Below, in pieces: positions 28,553 through 40,354 of a stretch of 64,000 nt of DNA. Under the pieces are notes generated by a model. The model had not been told where the DNA came from and ran no database searches. It saw only the letters and a program-made list of their open reading frames with translations. The first letter of the stretch is position 1. Every line of letters starts with the position of its first letter. Source of the stretch: Corbicula japonica (Eukaryota; Mollusca; Bivalvia; Venerida; Cyrenidae). Both the position numbers and the translations under genes were made by a program. The stretch covers positions 2,480,001 to 2,544,000 of the forward strand of contig JAZAYU010000012.1 of NCBI GenBank assembly GCA_038501625.1, given 5' to 3'.

Positions 28553-29146
28553 TTATTCGGAATACAAGGCATACACAAGAGCTACTGCGTACAAACGTCT
28601 GTTCGAAAATGTTGCCTCTGCAAAGTTGTCTAATTTATCATTCCAGATACATCTACTAGTGAAGGACATTGATGGATGGGTCTCCTGATACTGTCCGATC
28701 GAGACGATAACGACAATTTTAAATCTAGGATGTCCAAGCGCTTTAACTTGCATCTTAATGCGATCTGACATGGTTCTAGATAATCTCGTACAGTCGTCGT
28801 GGTTATAGTCTTTGCCTTCTAAATTAGATTCTAGAACTTGTTTTGCGATTTTCTTGGCTTCGTAAATCGGAAACTTATCGTCTGGTTCCAGTTTGTAGGT
28901 ATTTTCTAATTTAATGTTTCCCCTGTCTCTTCCTGCTGACTGAAGCCCAGACCGACCAGCGAGGGAACCAGCCATCGAGTACTTCCGGCCATCTGATATC
29001 GACATCCGGCGTCCAGCCAAAGATGGCCGACGTTCAGATGGAAAAGGGAGCTCTAACGCATTTTTTCCTTCCATCGAAGGTTTCCGCTCGTATATGGATT
29101 TCCTGCGACCCTCGCTAGGGGCCATTGATTGTTTTCGCTTATCCAT
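28553..29146 (-). CDS. Tctex1-type dynein light chain (DYNLT4/5-like, TCTEX1D)
   Basis: A 197-residue protein read without introns from ATG at 29146 to TAA at 28553. Residues about 82-197 form a Tctex1 domain: ENTYKLEPDDKFPIYEAKKI, then RLSRTMSDRIKMQVKAL, PRFKIVVIVSIGQ, SRCIWNDKLDNFAEATFSN and the terminal LYAVALVYALYSE, matching the conserved end of TCTEX1D proteins. Tctex1 light chains dimerise and bind dynein intermediate chains or cargo, often in cilia and sperm tails. Residues 1-75 are a basic Ser-rich extension with six R/K-R/K-x-S motifs (RRKS, RKPS, RRPS, RRMS, RKYS and KRKQS). The start is the ATG just inside a splice acceptor (gttttcag at 29152-29159, minus strand); an in-frame ATG further out lies in the intron. 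DYNLT4 versus DYNLT5 orthology is undecided. Confidence 0.9.
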   Translation of the reverse strand: MDKRKQSMAPSEGRRKSIYERKPSMEGKNALELPFPSERRPSLAGRRMSISDGRKYSMAGSLAGRSGLQSAGRDRGNIKLENTYKLEPDDKFPIYEAKKIAKQVLESNLEGKDYNHDDCTRLSRTMSDRIKMQVKALGHPRFKIVVIVSIGQYQETHPSMSFTSRCIWNDKLDNFAEATFSNRRLYAVALVYALYSE

Positions 29147-30818
29147 TTTCTCTGAAAACAAAAACATAAATATGACATTTTAATATTTTGAAACTCTACA
29201 AGATGTTTATAATTTAGTACCCAATATCCATAACTGAATAATAAACTGTGTCTGTTAATAAACATATCCTAATAAGTGCGGCAGAGGCACGGGGTTGACG
29301 CGTGATATTCGACACAATGGATTTTGTTCAAAGAATATCAAGAATGAAATAAGACCATTCTTAAATCTCTGACAAGACAATGTCAATGAACCCCCTCACA
29401 CACACACCCTCTCCCAACCCCATCATTAGTATTTAGTAAAGCTTACAATATTACAGAAAAATTTTGACAAAACCAAAGCATTGTGCATAGGTTCTATGAA
29501 TTCGCAAACACTGTTTAGATATTACCCTAGACAGCACAAACGTTCTCATTCTCCAGATGTTAATGACATGGATTTTAAAAGGGAATCGATATAATAAAAA
29601 AGTGAAGTCAAATAGTTCGGTAAATATTTGATACAGCGGAGCTAAAGAAACAGTGGAGCTAATATATAGGAATGTTAACTTGACAATCTATGGTTGAATA
29701 TAAACAATAAAACAACCGATGATCAAACAAGAAATCGAAATCTTTCCCATTCTTTTTTTTTGTGTGAAAACCACAATCCATTATTATTTTAGCTTTCAAA
29801 GTTGTGGGGTATTTTTTTAAACTGTCCTATGTATTTTGTGCTAGAAAAACTTAACTTTGATAGCTTAGGTAAAGAATTTCTAAAAAAATCATTAAATAAA
29901 AATCGTACTTTGGAATTTTTTATTTGTCCGACCAAGTGTCACAAAACACACTATTAACATTTTTTAAATAAAATTACACTAAACCTGAAAAAAGATGGTT
30001 TCATCCCTGTTGGTTTTATTGAGTTAAAACTTGCATTTTGTCCAAGAAATGTTACACGGGTGACATTCATCTTGTTTGGACACCGAACGTTGTCCTATTT
30101 TTCAATCGAACTATTTTTACTCTACATATCACATGCAGCTTGTATTCGGAACAAGTATTATTGAAATAAATGTTATACTTTTTAAATAAAATAAATATAA
30201 ATAAATAAATATATGTATGGTATTAAAATGAAAGTTTATTCAAAATGTCACTCTACTTCCATGTTACGGGGTAAATTTTAAACATTTCTACCTCGTAACC
30301 TTAAAAGTTTTAATGTAGTCGATATGGAATTTGGCACCAGTATTTTGTAAATGCTTTCTAACTTATCAAGTTTCGAATACCAAAAGTTTTTCAAAGATGA
30401 AAAGAAAATCCATATTTTTTAATTCATCATTTGGCCTACAAAAGCAACCTTATAAGTTAAACTGAGTACAAATAAAATAGTGCAGACTCATTTAATTGAT
30501 CCCTTTATCAGACGGCATTACCTATGGAAACTGTAAATGTTACTTACAGTTTTTTACGAATTCAGTTCTGACGTAGACCCTTTCAAAATAACATATTAAG
30601 ATCCCGACCTGTATTTCCGTATTTTAAGATAGCACCCTAAATTTCTCTAATTTTAAATAACTAATTTAAGCTTTAATTATTATAATTCCACGTTTTACTG
30701 TAATTTCAATTTTCACCAAATGTTATTTTAAACGTTTGTCAAAAACAGTCAAAGTGTACTGTACATATTGCAGTTATTTTAACTTTTCAATACGAACTAG
30801 TAACGTTATTTACTTACC
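29147..30818 (-). other. Probable 5'-UTR intron of the Tctex1 gene
   Basis: On the minus strand an acceptor tttttgttttcag ends at 29152, five bases before the ATG. A textbook donor aacag/gtaagt sits at 30818/30817 with no better one nearer. This implies a non-coding first exon running from 30818 toward higher coordinates, and a promoter near 31 kb. Its upstream limit is not visible. The intron sequence (about 1.67 kb) is AT-rich with no other recognised feature. Confidence 0.5.
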
Positions 30819-30999
30819 TGTTATAAGAAAGATTTATTCAAATATAAATTTTTATTTCCATTTCACATCTCCGTGCAAATGTGTGTTTATATTTGTAACT
30901 ATGCCCTGACGATATTTTAATCAATTTGATAAAGTATGCATAATAGAGACCCGCTATATGAATGTCCGCTTTGTGATTTAGGATTCATTGTTGATATGT

Positions 31000-32600
31000 A
31001 TCAAAGAAGCCTCGTTGTTTAAAATTAATGATTTTAATCTTGGATACAATAGAGGGACGTTCAAAACCTAAATCAAGCAATTATAAGTTTTGTGTAGGAA
31101 CCGGTTCATCGGTTTTATGTTCTAATTCAATCATTTGCGATGAACTTTTCCCTTTTTTTTGCGGGGCTACTACTGGGCAGCAAATCTTGTTTCCAGTGAA
31201 AGTTGTCAGTTAATTGCGAAAAAAATGTCAGTTATTTGTGGGAATGTTGTCAGTTATTTGGGGGAAAACTGTCCTTTAACTATAAAAGCTCAATTAAATA
31301 TTTACTAATAATTTTAAATTAGATGTGTGACTTAGTGATTGCAAAAAATACGGAGAAAAACAACAACAACACGTGTCGCGCGTAACGCAAATTGTGCTCA
31401 CGCGATTCACGCGAAATCACGTGACATCGACAACAACAACTTAAACACTGTTGTAGAATAATTATTTATTTGCTGAATTTCCTGTATATTATTTTATGTT
31501 TCCAATTTCCAAAATATTGACGTATTTAAAACGAAAATTGACGAAGTGTAAACCAATGTAGACCCTGACAAGAAAGCTCTTAATTTGATCTGTTAAGAAT
31601 GATCTTCTTTGTTAGATCTGACTTCAGTGAGATTGAGAAAGCACGTGGCCAATTATAGAAGACTAGATGTTAGGACATCTTTTTTTTTAAACACGTATGA
31701 ACATCACAATCAACCCTCATTTTAAAAAGACAACTTATTCAATCAGGCACGTCAAAAGCCCGTCCAATAAAGCAAAGTATTTAAACAGTTAATTGTTCTG
31801 CTACGTTAGCGATGTTTTATATCTTCACGCGCAAGTTGTTCATATCGATCATTAATGATATTTAAATTGTGAAAATAAAACCCGTTAATTTAAAACATTT
31901 ATCATTAGTTTAATAACTTTAAAACATGCATTAAATGGTTCATTTTTATTACCTTTTGAACGCGATGTGGTTTATTTGAATGGCATAAAAACGTATTCTC
32001 TCTCATTGAAAATAACTTGCAAGTTTGTATAGGTCCATACGTGTGGGTACATTGATTCGTTTAATGAATAGAATGTTTAAATAACTTCATTTGTTCAAGT
32101 TCATCTTTGGATTTTTTAGATTTCGTAAAATTTAGATTTTAATCGTTGAGTATACTTAACACTGATTGTCAGTTTTATTGGCAATATGAGGTTTAATTGC
32201 AATCATGATAAATGGTGATTTAAATTTAAATCAAGTATTTTATTTATTATTTCCATCAAGGATTTTTTATTATTACCAATTGAGGATATTATCTCCGTTC
32301 AATGACTCTTTAAATTTGGTCTAGTTCGTTAATGTTTCCACAGAACAAACGGTCAATATCAATTAATACATTGGTAATTTATCCGTTTGTAACACTTCAA
32401 AAAGGAATAGCGCCATGGTATTCTCTATTCTAACACGACTGCCGAGGTTCTCCATAAGCCATTGATTTGAGCGAGGGTGATTAAATCCCTGCTACGCATC
32501 CGTATTCCTTTCCCGACGTCAATTTTAACTTTTGACGCCACAAACGTTCTCGGTGATGTAGTACCGTTAGTTTTAAATCTCTTTTAAAACATATTCGCGT
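31000..32600. other. Intergenic, no gene seen
   Basis: AT-rich sequence upstream of the Tctex1 gene. Only short, unrelated open frames are present. A GC-richer patch with cgcgcgtaacgcaa and cacgcgattcacgcgaaatc at about 31375-31430 could belong to a promoter, but nothing in it is decisive. Confidence 0.5.
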
Positions 32601-32610
32601 TATATTTGAA

Positions 32611-32762
32611 ATAATAAATAGCTGTCGGTGATATATCGCAGGATTTTCGCGGGATGTCCTTCAGATGCATAGATATATATCACTATGAGTTACACCCTTC
32701 CACATTTGACCCGTCATGGATAAATCCTGCGATATATTATCACCAGCAGTAAGTTATTATTT
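32611..32762. repeat. Foldback of about 150 bp
   Basis: ataataaatagctgtcggtg and atatatcgcaggatt at the left pair with aatcctgcgatatattatca and ccagcagtaagttattat at the right. A MITE-like structure without coding capacity. Confidence 0.8.
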
Positions 32763-32973
32763 CATAAATAACTTAGTCGGAAATCCAAAAGACCTATTAG
32801 TTGAATCAGAGCTTAGATGTAAATTGTGCGCCACCAAGATCGCAATATTGCTTTGCCCAATGTACATCCAAGGTTTGGATCGCCCATTGAATTCAAATTT
32901 CATAGAAGTTTTCTCCCTCTTTCCAAGTATATACGTGAAAATAATCTACCTTATTTATCAATTTTTTAAACAA

Positions 32974-33163
32974 TGTATACTTAAAGAAATAAGAAACGCA
33001 ACTTCTTTAAGCACGAAATAAATTTTGTGTTGAAAGAAGTTGCGTTTCTAATTTCTTTAAGGGATATTATCAATAGTTGAAGAAATTAGAAACGCATCTT
33101 CTTAGAACACAAAATATATTTCGTTTTTTTTTTCAGAAGTTGCGTTTCTAATTTCTTTTGATA
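32974..33163. repeat. Hairpin-dimer element D, copy 2
   Basis: Again two hairpins: aagaaataagaaacgcaact with agttgcgtttctaatttctt, then gaaattagaaacgcatcttc with gaagttgcgtttctaatttc, separated by gatattatcaatagttga. Same order, spacing and flank (gtatacttaaag) as copy 1 at 3203-3380. Confidence 0.85.
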
Positions 33164-33179
33164 TATAATTGAACGGGGG

Positions 33180-34740
33180 AGTTTTTACAGGGAAATAACC
33201 CCATTTAAATATTAACGCGCTTTATATTCGCACGCGCACTATTTATTCAAGCGTAGAGACCGGATATTGTGAAGCTTTCAAATTCAACCGAGGCATGTCT
33301 GCGTTGTGATGCATCATTTAGAACATGCAATGTTCTGTTCTATTTAGTCGTTCCGTGCTGATAGGTTGAAGAAGATCTAGACTAGAAACAAACTTGTCGC
33401 CACAACTCTTTACAAACTTTCTCCGCTACGCAGTCTCTCTTTAGCCACGCCCGTCACGTGTTCGCAAACTTGTATTATATCATCTTTAATACATAAATAT
33501 CTCTATTAAGAAAGGCTAAGGTCCAGAAAAATGCAATGACGAGGCACACCATGTATTCAGAAACATTTATCATTGCCCCTTACTGAACTGTCATTAGTCT
33601 CCATCGTCAAATTAAGATAAAATAGTGTTTTATTACTCTATGATCGGGTAAATGTTTTAATCTTTTATTTATGGCACCCAGCTGTACCCATCCGGTGTTG
33701 TCGACTTGTTTACACAGCAAGTCGCCAAGTTGATGGTACGAAAGTCTATGTACAGTCACCAAGTGCACGAGATGGTAAGTTAATAAGTCGCTAAGTGAGT
33801 GATATTATATGTTTTTAAGTCGCTAAGCCGGCGACAAGACACATCATCGAGTCTATTATATACATGTAATATATACATCACATTATACATATTCTGTATG
33901 CTCTAAAATTCGTACATGTATTTGAAGAATATGTATTCCAACCGATATAAAATTTTAAGGGAAAAAATTAAGATAGAAACTTTTTAAATACCAGGCCAGT
34001 TGTCAAACGTTGCTGCTGATGAAGAACATGTTGTCAAGAACTGTTTTACCTGCGTCTGACGGCAAGAGTTTTGAAATAACCTACCGCCTTTCTGTTGTTT
34101 TATATTATCTGACCGCCTTGCCTTAGCTGACGAGTTATGCGCTGTATTAACTTGTCACCTGTTATATTTATCTTAGAAAGAAGTTATTATTTTAATTGCC
34201 TTTATGGCACACGTATGATGGAGCATAAAAGTCAAACCTTTACTTTACTTTTCCAATAATATTCCTGTAGTGTCTACAGACGTCTTCAAATATGACAACA
34301 TTGTGAAGCTTTCTCTAAAACCAGGCCGCAATTTGCTAAATTAGCTTTCACAGTATGATTTAAGTAGAGTTAATTGAGAACTGAGTAAAGACCGACAAAG
34401 CTTTTAATACAGTTCAATAATGATGACTAGGCAGTCACCTGATTATTATTATAAAAAGGTTAAAAGCCAGACGCAGGAAAGAACCATCCCCTATAATTGT
34501 ATTTCCCAGTAGTGAAATTAAACAGAAACTGTATCTATTTTTTCTATTAAATAGTTTAATCGCCATACTCTAGTTGTAGATGGCCCACGGCTGTTCGAAC
34601 TTTCCTGCAAAGCAATCTATTTTAGGACTAATACGACAATGTTGGCGTTCCATACTTTTCACCTGGTTTCTTTGTGTTCTTTTTATGTGATAGCGTACAC
34701 ATACCCTTTCTATCTCGTATGAAAATGATGTGATAAGGTA
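33180..34740. other. Intergenic, no gene seen
   Basis: No convincing open frame or exon. A loose motif aagtcgc(c/t)aagt recurs at about 33720-33840 (gcaagtcgccaagttgatgg; taagtcgctaagtgagtgat; taagtcgctaagccggcgac), suggesting an old repeat. Confidence 0.4.
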
Positions 34741-34771
34741 CTCATTTCCCTGTTGTTTCCTATCACGACGA

Positions 34772-36035
34772 GTTACACATTTCCATTGTGCCTCCTAATA
34801 CAAAGGTGTACACATTTCCATTCTGCCGCCTAATACAATAGTGTACACATTTCCATTCTTCCTCCTAATAAATAGTGTACACATTTCCATTCTTCCTCCT
34901 TATAATAGTGTACACATTTCCATTCAGCCTCCTAATACAATAGAATACACATTTCCATTGTGCCGCCTAATACAATAGTGTACACATTTCCATTCTGCCT
35001 CCTAATACAATAGTGTACACATTTCCATTCTTCCTCCTAATACAATAGTGTACACATTTCCATTCTGCCTCCTAATACAATGGTGTACACATTTCCATTC
35101 TTCCTCCTAATAAATAGTGTACACATTTCCATTCTGCCTCCTAATACAATGGTGTTCACATTTCCATTCTGCCGCCTAATACAATAGTGTACACATTTCC
35201 ATTCTTCCTCCTAATAAATAGTGTACACATTTCCATTCTTCCTCCTTATAATAGTGTACACATTTCCATTCAGCCTCCTAATACAATAGAATACACATTT
35301 CCATTGTGCCGCCTAATACAATAGTGTACACATTTCCATTCTGCCTCCTAATACAATGGTGTTCACATTTCCATTCTTCCTCCTAATACAATAGTGTACA
35401 CATTTCCATTCTGCCTCCTAATACAATGGTGTACACATTTCCATTCTTCCTCCTAATAAATAGTGTACACATTTCCATTCTGCCTCCTAATACAATGGTG
35501 TACACATTTCCATTCTGCCTCCTAATACAATAGTGTACACATTTCCATTCTTCCTCCTAATAAATAGTGTACACATTTCCATTCTTCCTCCTTATAATAG
35601 TGTACACATTTCCATTCAGCCTCCTAATACAATAGAATACACATTTCCATTGTGCCGCCTAATACAATAGTGTACACATTTCCATTCTGCCTCCTAATAC
35701 AATGGTGTTCACATTTCCATTCTTCCTCCTAATACAATAGTGTACACATTTCCATTCTGCCTCCTAATACAATGGTGTACACATTTCCATTCTTCCTCCT
35801 AATAAATAGTGTACACATTTCCATTCTGCCTCCTAATACAATAGTGTACACATTTCCATTCTGCCTCCTAATAAATAGTGTACACATTTCCATTCTACCT
35901 CCTAATACAATGGTGTACACATTTCCATTCTGCCTCCTAATACAAAAGTGTACACATTTCCATTCTTCCTCCTAATAAATAGTGTACACATTTCCATTCT
36001 TCCTTCAAATATAATAATGAACACATTTCCATTCT
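34772..36035. repeat. 35-bp satellite with 346-bp higher-order repeat
   Basis: Monomers of 34-35 bp read gtgtacacatttccattctg followed by cctcctaatacaata. A distinctive run (a cttataatag monomer, then cattcagcctcc, aatagaatacac, gtgccgcc) appears with its tataatag at 34901, 35247 and 35593, exactly 346 bp apart. Blocks of about ten monomers have therefore been duplicated as units. Open frames here are artefacts of the period. Confidence 0.97.
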
Positions 36036-36149
36036 GCCTCTACGGGATAATGTACAGTATTTTCCGTTCTGTCTCCGATGTTTATATTGTCAAATCGTCT
36101 CATCGTTTTCGTCCAAGGTATTCATTTTCTTCCAAGATAATTTTATGTT

Positions 36150-36640
36150 TAAACTTTCAGGTCACTCGTCACTTCGAAGAGATGATAATGAATTGCTCCA
36201 AGTTTTCAGTCCACGGTCCTTCAATGAAACTACTAGTCCCGCTGCGTGACTCAAACCATGTGTATTAATTAACATCAAATTCTATGGATTTTCATCGATG
36301 GATTATTAATATTAAAATCGATGTAAAAATTTACATACAATGTCAGCTGACGATAAACATCGATGTCAAATAGTTGTGTGCATCGGGACGTTGTTAGTGA
36401 CGTCGTATATATAGCGGAGACAGCCGAAGTTGGCGGATTTGCTACTAAGATTTTAGTTGGTAAAAGTCGGACCTAGATTACCTCATGAAACTGTGTTTCC
36501 TTCTAGTGCGAGATCTCATTCTGTATGGTTCAACTTGCATTCTGCATTGTTAATTTTCATTGCAGTCTGGAGAATAGTGTTTAATGTCACATAACTGTTT
36601 TATGCTGTTTATTAAAAAAATCGTTTTTCTGCGTTGCATC
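36150..36640. other. Intergenic with small cgatg inverted repeats
   Basis: No gene recognised. tttcatcgatggatt, aaaatcgatgtaa and aaacatcgatgtcaaa form local inverted motifs at about 36285-36375, echoing the foldbacks that follow. Confidence 0.4.
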
Positions 36641-36900
36641 GATGTATGAACTGTCAAAATGTTTACACCTAATTTGCATAAAAACGAATGTAAAAATTAG
36701 GCGTTAATATTTTGACAGTTCATAGATCGATGAAACGCAAAGAAAATGAAATTCAAATCTTATGGTGTTTCATCGATGTGTTAACTGTCATAATGTTAAA
36801 ACCCAATCTGCATCAATCCACGAGGTTTTATTTTAAAATTAGGCGTTAATATTCTGACAGTTCATTGACGAAACGCAGAAAAACGAAATTCAAGTCTTAT
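36637..36900. repeat. Two tandem foldbacks 'aactgtcaaaatgtt'
   Basis: First unit: ctgcgttgcatcgatgtatg and aactgtcaaaatgtt pair with aatattttgacagttcatag and atcgatgaaacgcaaag. Second unit: gtttcatcgatgtgttaact pairs with attctgacagttcattgacg and aaacgcag. The two units are about 130 bp each and directly adjacent. Confidence 0.82.
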
Positions 36901-37147
36901 AATTATAATCTTTTTTAAGATTGTCTGTAATTCTCACTTATTGATTTTGCAGTTGTACTTTATAGATTTGCGTATATATAGTTATACCGCCGCCTAAATA
37001 CGGAGCTGATTCACTGAGCAATGAAAATCAGTCACATGATCCTAATCAGCCAATCAGAGACCTGCTGTTCTCGAAAACGTTATAAAGTTAAATGGCCGTC
37101 TTGCATTCAGAGTTGTCTTTTTCTTCATATTAATGGCTTTGTCGTTA

Positions 37148-37540
37148 TTAGTGTTTCCTGGATCTGGATGGATGGTAAATACATAAATCTTTGAGGGATG
37201 GCTGCTCTTCTACATTCCGTCCTATTCTATTGTAGCTGTTTATACACTTGATTTCTGCTTTAACTTGAATAGTACTTTTTCCTAGAGACGTCGTGCAGCA
37301 ATTAGCCTTTCCTTGGCATTCACCGCGTGCCTTAATTGTTATATTTACATCAAGGTCACACACAGTGGACGCTAATTTTAGGCATTTGTTGGTCTGAAAT
37401 CCCATACAGTGATCAGTATTGTCCATAGCAATCGAGAAAATTAGTTGAAGAATGTATGATGACACGCATAAGGTTGCTTGTGATGTGGAAGGATCGAGAG
37501 ATGAAATCAGTTTACTTGGCCGCCATGTTGGAATCACCAA
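37148..37540 (-). CDS. Unrecognised Cys-containing open frame, 130 codons
   Basis: Not confidently a gene. The frame has regularly spaced Cys in its middle (KCLKLASTVCDLDVNITIKA, then ECQGKANCCTTSLGK and AEIKCI). The C-x-G-K-x-x-C motif and following strand recall the second half of SUEL/Gal-lectin domains (C-x-G-K-x-S-C ... Y-x-C), but the spacing to the last Cys is too short and the WxY hallmarks are missing. It has no signal peptide. It could be a single exon, a decayed exon or chance; codon bias cannot be judged at this length. Confidence 0.2.
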   Translation of the reverse strand: MVIPTWRPSKLISSLDPSTSQATLCVSSYILQLIFSIAMDNTDHCMGFQTNKCLKLASTVCDLDVNITIKARGECQGKANCCTTSLGKSTIQVKAEIKCINSYNRIGRNVEEQPSLKDLCIYHPSRSRKH

Positions 37541-38029
37541 GTAGGTATACGTTTTCCTGGACTAGAAGCAGGATCACGCATCGGCCGCTGATATGTTGTA
37601 TGTTGTTCACTCGGTAATCTGTTTGTCCATTCAGTAGTAGACAGATATTCGACATTTACTACCTATATGGATTACTGATTTTCGTTGAATTTTTAAGCAA
37701 CGTTGTTAACATTGCTTGCTACTTTCGCGATCTGGCAAGTTGAACGCTCCAAAAAGTAGAACAGCGTCTCTGAAAGTAGAACGTAGAAAATAAATAAAAT
37801 AAAAAGAACAAATTGTTATTAGAATAAAAAAATACCATATATCTGGTGTTCCTGTGGTTTATCAAGCTGTTGAAATGTGTCTGCGGTTATCACGGAAAAT
37901 GAGGCAACAGAGGGGCTTGGCTTTGCATGAAATGCTGCCGGACGAAAGGTTTGTAGAAACATACGTTCACGTTGTAGGCACTCTAAAAGATGCACGATTT
38001 TAAGGCCTCAACTAAATTAAAATCTTTAT

Positions 38030-38375
38030 GTAAAGAACTCTTGATTGCGCAAATATATTATCTTCTTAGCTCGTCATTTCTTTAATATTTTCGTGTAAAT
38101 CACTCGACTTTCCTGAAAATATCATCTTCACATGAAAAACCCACCATTGCGCTGATATATATATATCCATGTAAATAGCCCGCGTTTACGCAAAATAATT
38201 ATCTTCATTTGAATAGGTCGCTTTTGCGCTAATATATCTTCAAGTAAATAACTCGCATCTTGTGCATTAAATAATCTCTTTATATGAATAGCTCGCTATT
38301 GCGCAAATATAAATTTATGTAAATAGCCATTGCGCATATATATCTTCAAATGAATAGCTTGCCACTGCGCTACAA
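38030..38375. repeat. Degenerate minisatellite around 'ttgcgc..atatatctt'
   Basis: Recurrent cattgcgctgatatatatat, gcttttgcgctaatatatct, tattgcgcaaatataaattt and ccattgcgcatatatatctt, alternating with tgaatagctcgc-type motifs at roughly 40-bp spacing. Old and strongly diverged. Confidence 0.65.
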
Positions 38376-38399
38376 TACAGAGCAAAATAGTCGCACGAT

Positions 38400-39940
38400 G
38401 CCTTTGCACGAAAATCAACGCCGAAATAAAATCTAAAGTAAACATTCACATGCGCAAATCTACCATGATGATAGCCTATACGTAATCTGAAACGCATTCA
38501 TCGCCGGTGAAACCTAATTTCTTCTGACGTTAAATATTGCAAAATATTTCTGACTCCGATGGGATTTTATTGCCGTGCCAAAACAATAACGGTTCGCAAG
38601 AAGATGCCTCCCCCAGCGGACTATAGCTTCATGATACTTCATCGTCTCTTGCAAACATGTCGTTGGCCATTCTATCGAGATCGGAGACAAATTGCCAATT
38701 ATAATGAATTCCTGCAAAGTCTAGCGGTTTATAGCACGTTCATCTTCCAAAGGGATTACCGGAAAGCCAAAATACACCCCATGCAATAATTCAATTCCAG
38801 CACAACATGTCACTTGCAGAGCACGGAATTTTGCTATATTCCATTTTCCTTAAGCTAAATGGCAGTTCTGGTGAAATTTGAGATGTTCATTGCAGATTAG
38901 AATTGAATTCTTTTGAACGCTTTGTTTAAACGTAACTTTCTAGGATAAACATTGAATTTAAATAATTAGACTTCTGATAAAATTTATCCAATCTGGAACG
39001 ATCTTTTAAACTTATTCTAAACTCTCATAGAAAGGAGACCGTATATAATGTTCATTTTTAAAAAGCATAACTACATTTGGATTCGAACCCGCCTCGCGCG
39101 GAGCCAAAAATCTCAACAATCAACACAAATCCTGTATTTTCTTTGCTATTATCTTAGGTAACTGTTTCAATCTACACCGAATTCTAATAAACAGTAGTTA
39201 GTAATAATAAAAGATAACACAGATTGTACATCATCTTGCACAATCGAAACATTTCATAATCACTAATGATAATGAAAAATTACTCTGTCTAAACAATAAA
39301 AAAGTTTTAATTTTCGTAACATGTCAGATTCCATCATTAAATTCCTTGCGAAAAAATACCCCAAAAGATTCCTAACACCAATCAAGAATAATATAACTGC
39401 AACAAGAGCGAAACCACAAAAGCTAGAGTATTCCGGAATGAACAACTTTGTATATTGGTACCCATCCGAAAACTGCACATCTATACAAAAAAGAAATAGA
39501 CAATCAGTATTCGCATCATTCAAAACTCCTGTGGCCTGTAAACAATCTTATCCTGTCAAAAAGCACCTAGAACCTATATTAGATTTTCCCCAAAACAGGA
39601 AATCAATAGACAGTTTCCAATGCACCCACGGAATTCGCCGTCTTAGACCAAGTCACGTGATGTAAAACCGTCAAACTCATGAATAATTCATACAATATCC
39701 GGGCATTTCATCTATTCCAGAAGTGATGAATAAACGCAATCTTGCAGCATCTTAGAGAATATCACCAACTTTGATTTTTTTGTATTCATTACCTCTCATG
39801 GAAACATGTTTATACTGGTGGCACGAAGGGGGAGACAATTTCTAGGCACGTCGCAGAAAAAAAGCTAGATTATCTGAAAAGAGTAAACTCCGAGTTGTTA
39901 TCACATGTACATCTTAAAAAATATATTTTTTAAAATAGAC
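38400..39940. other. Intergenic, no supported gene
   Basis: Contains open frames of up to 114 codons (39321-39665, plus) without recognisable motifs or splice context. A B-box-like ggattcgaacccg lies at 39079-39091 (minus-strand sense ggttcgaatcc), perhaps a tRNA-derived SINE remnant, but no matching A box stands out. Confidence 0.35.
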
Positions 39941-39964
39941 AATTTTATTGCTGCAATCATTAGC

Positions 39965-40050
39965 ACCACCACCACAACCACCACCACCACCACCACCACC
40001 AACAACAACAATAATAATAATAATAATAATAATAACAATAATAATAACAA
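39965..40050. repeat. Compound trinucleotide microsatellite (CCA)n-(CAA)n-(TAA)n
   Basis: accaccaccaccaccaccac passes into caacaacaacaa and then taataataataataataata. The compound structure explains the poly-Thr/Asn open frames here. Confidence 0.95.
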
Positions 40051-40354
40051 AAAGAAAACATCATCGACATTATTACCACATCAATCGTTTACCATCATCT
40101 GTGTTGTCGTCATCAACATCATTTTCGTTTTCACCATCGCAACCCTTATCCTCATCGTCTTCACCATTCTTAATTGCATTTGGGTTGATTTTAATTACAA
40201 AGATGATACAAACTTCGCAATACAGACCAGTAACTGAAACTAAAGACACAATATACAGTCAATACCCAGAATCGTCTGTAATACACCTTAATTCCTAAAA
40301 TAAATATTTCAAGTTGAAAAGTAACATTTATTATTAAAGGAAACGGCATGACAA

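Noticed and set aside
29147..29167. Upstream in-frame ATG of the Tctex1 gene (seven extra codons)
   Set aside because: It falls in the pyrimidine tract and acceptor ttttgttttcag, so it is intronic.
35729..36268. Open frames with repeated FPFCLLINSVHIS on plus and GGRMEMCTLF on minus
   Set aside because: Translations of the 35-bp satellite; both strands are open, as expected of a short repeat unit lacking stops.
39321..39665. 114-codon plus-strand frame
   Set aside because: Basic, low in motif content, overlapped by an open frame on the other strand; no recognised homology and no exon context.
39905..40298. Poly-Thr/Asn/Pro frames
   Set aside because: Generated by the compound trinucleotide microsatellite.
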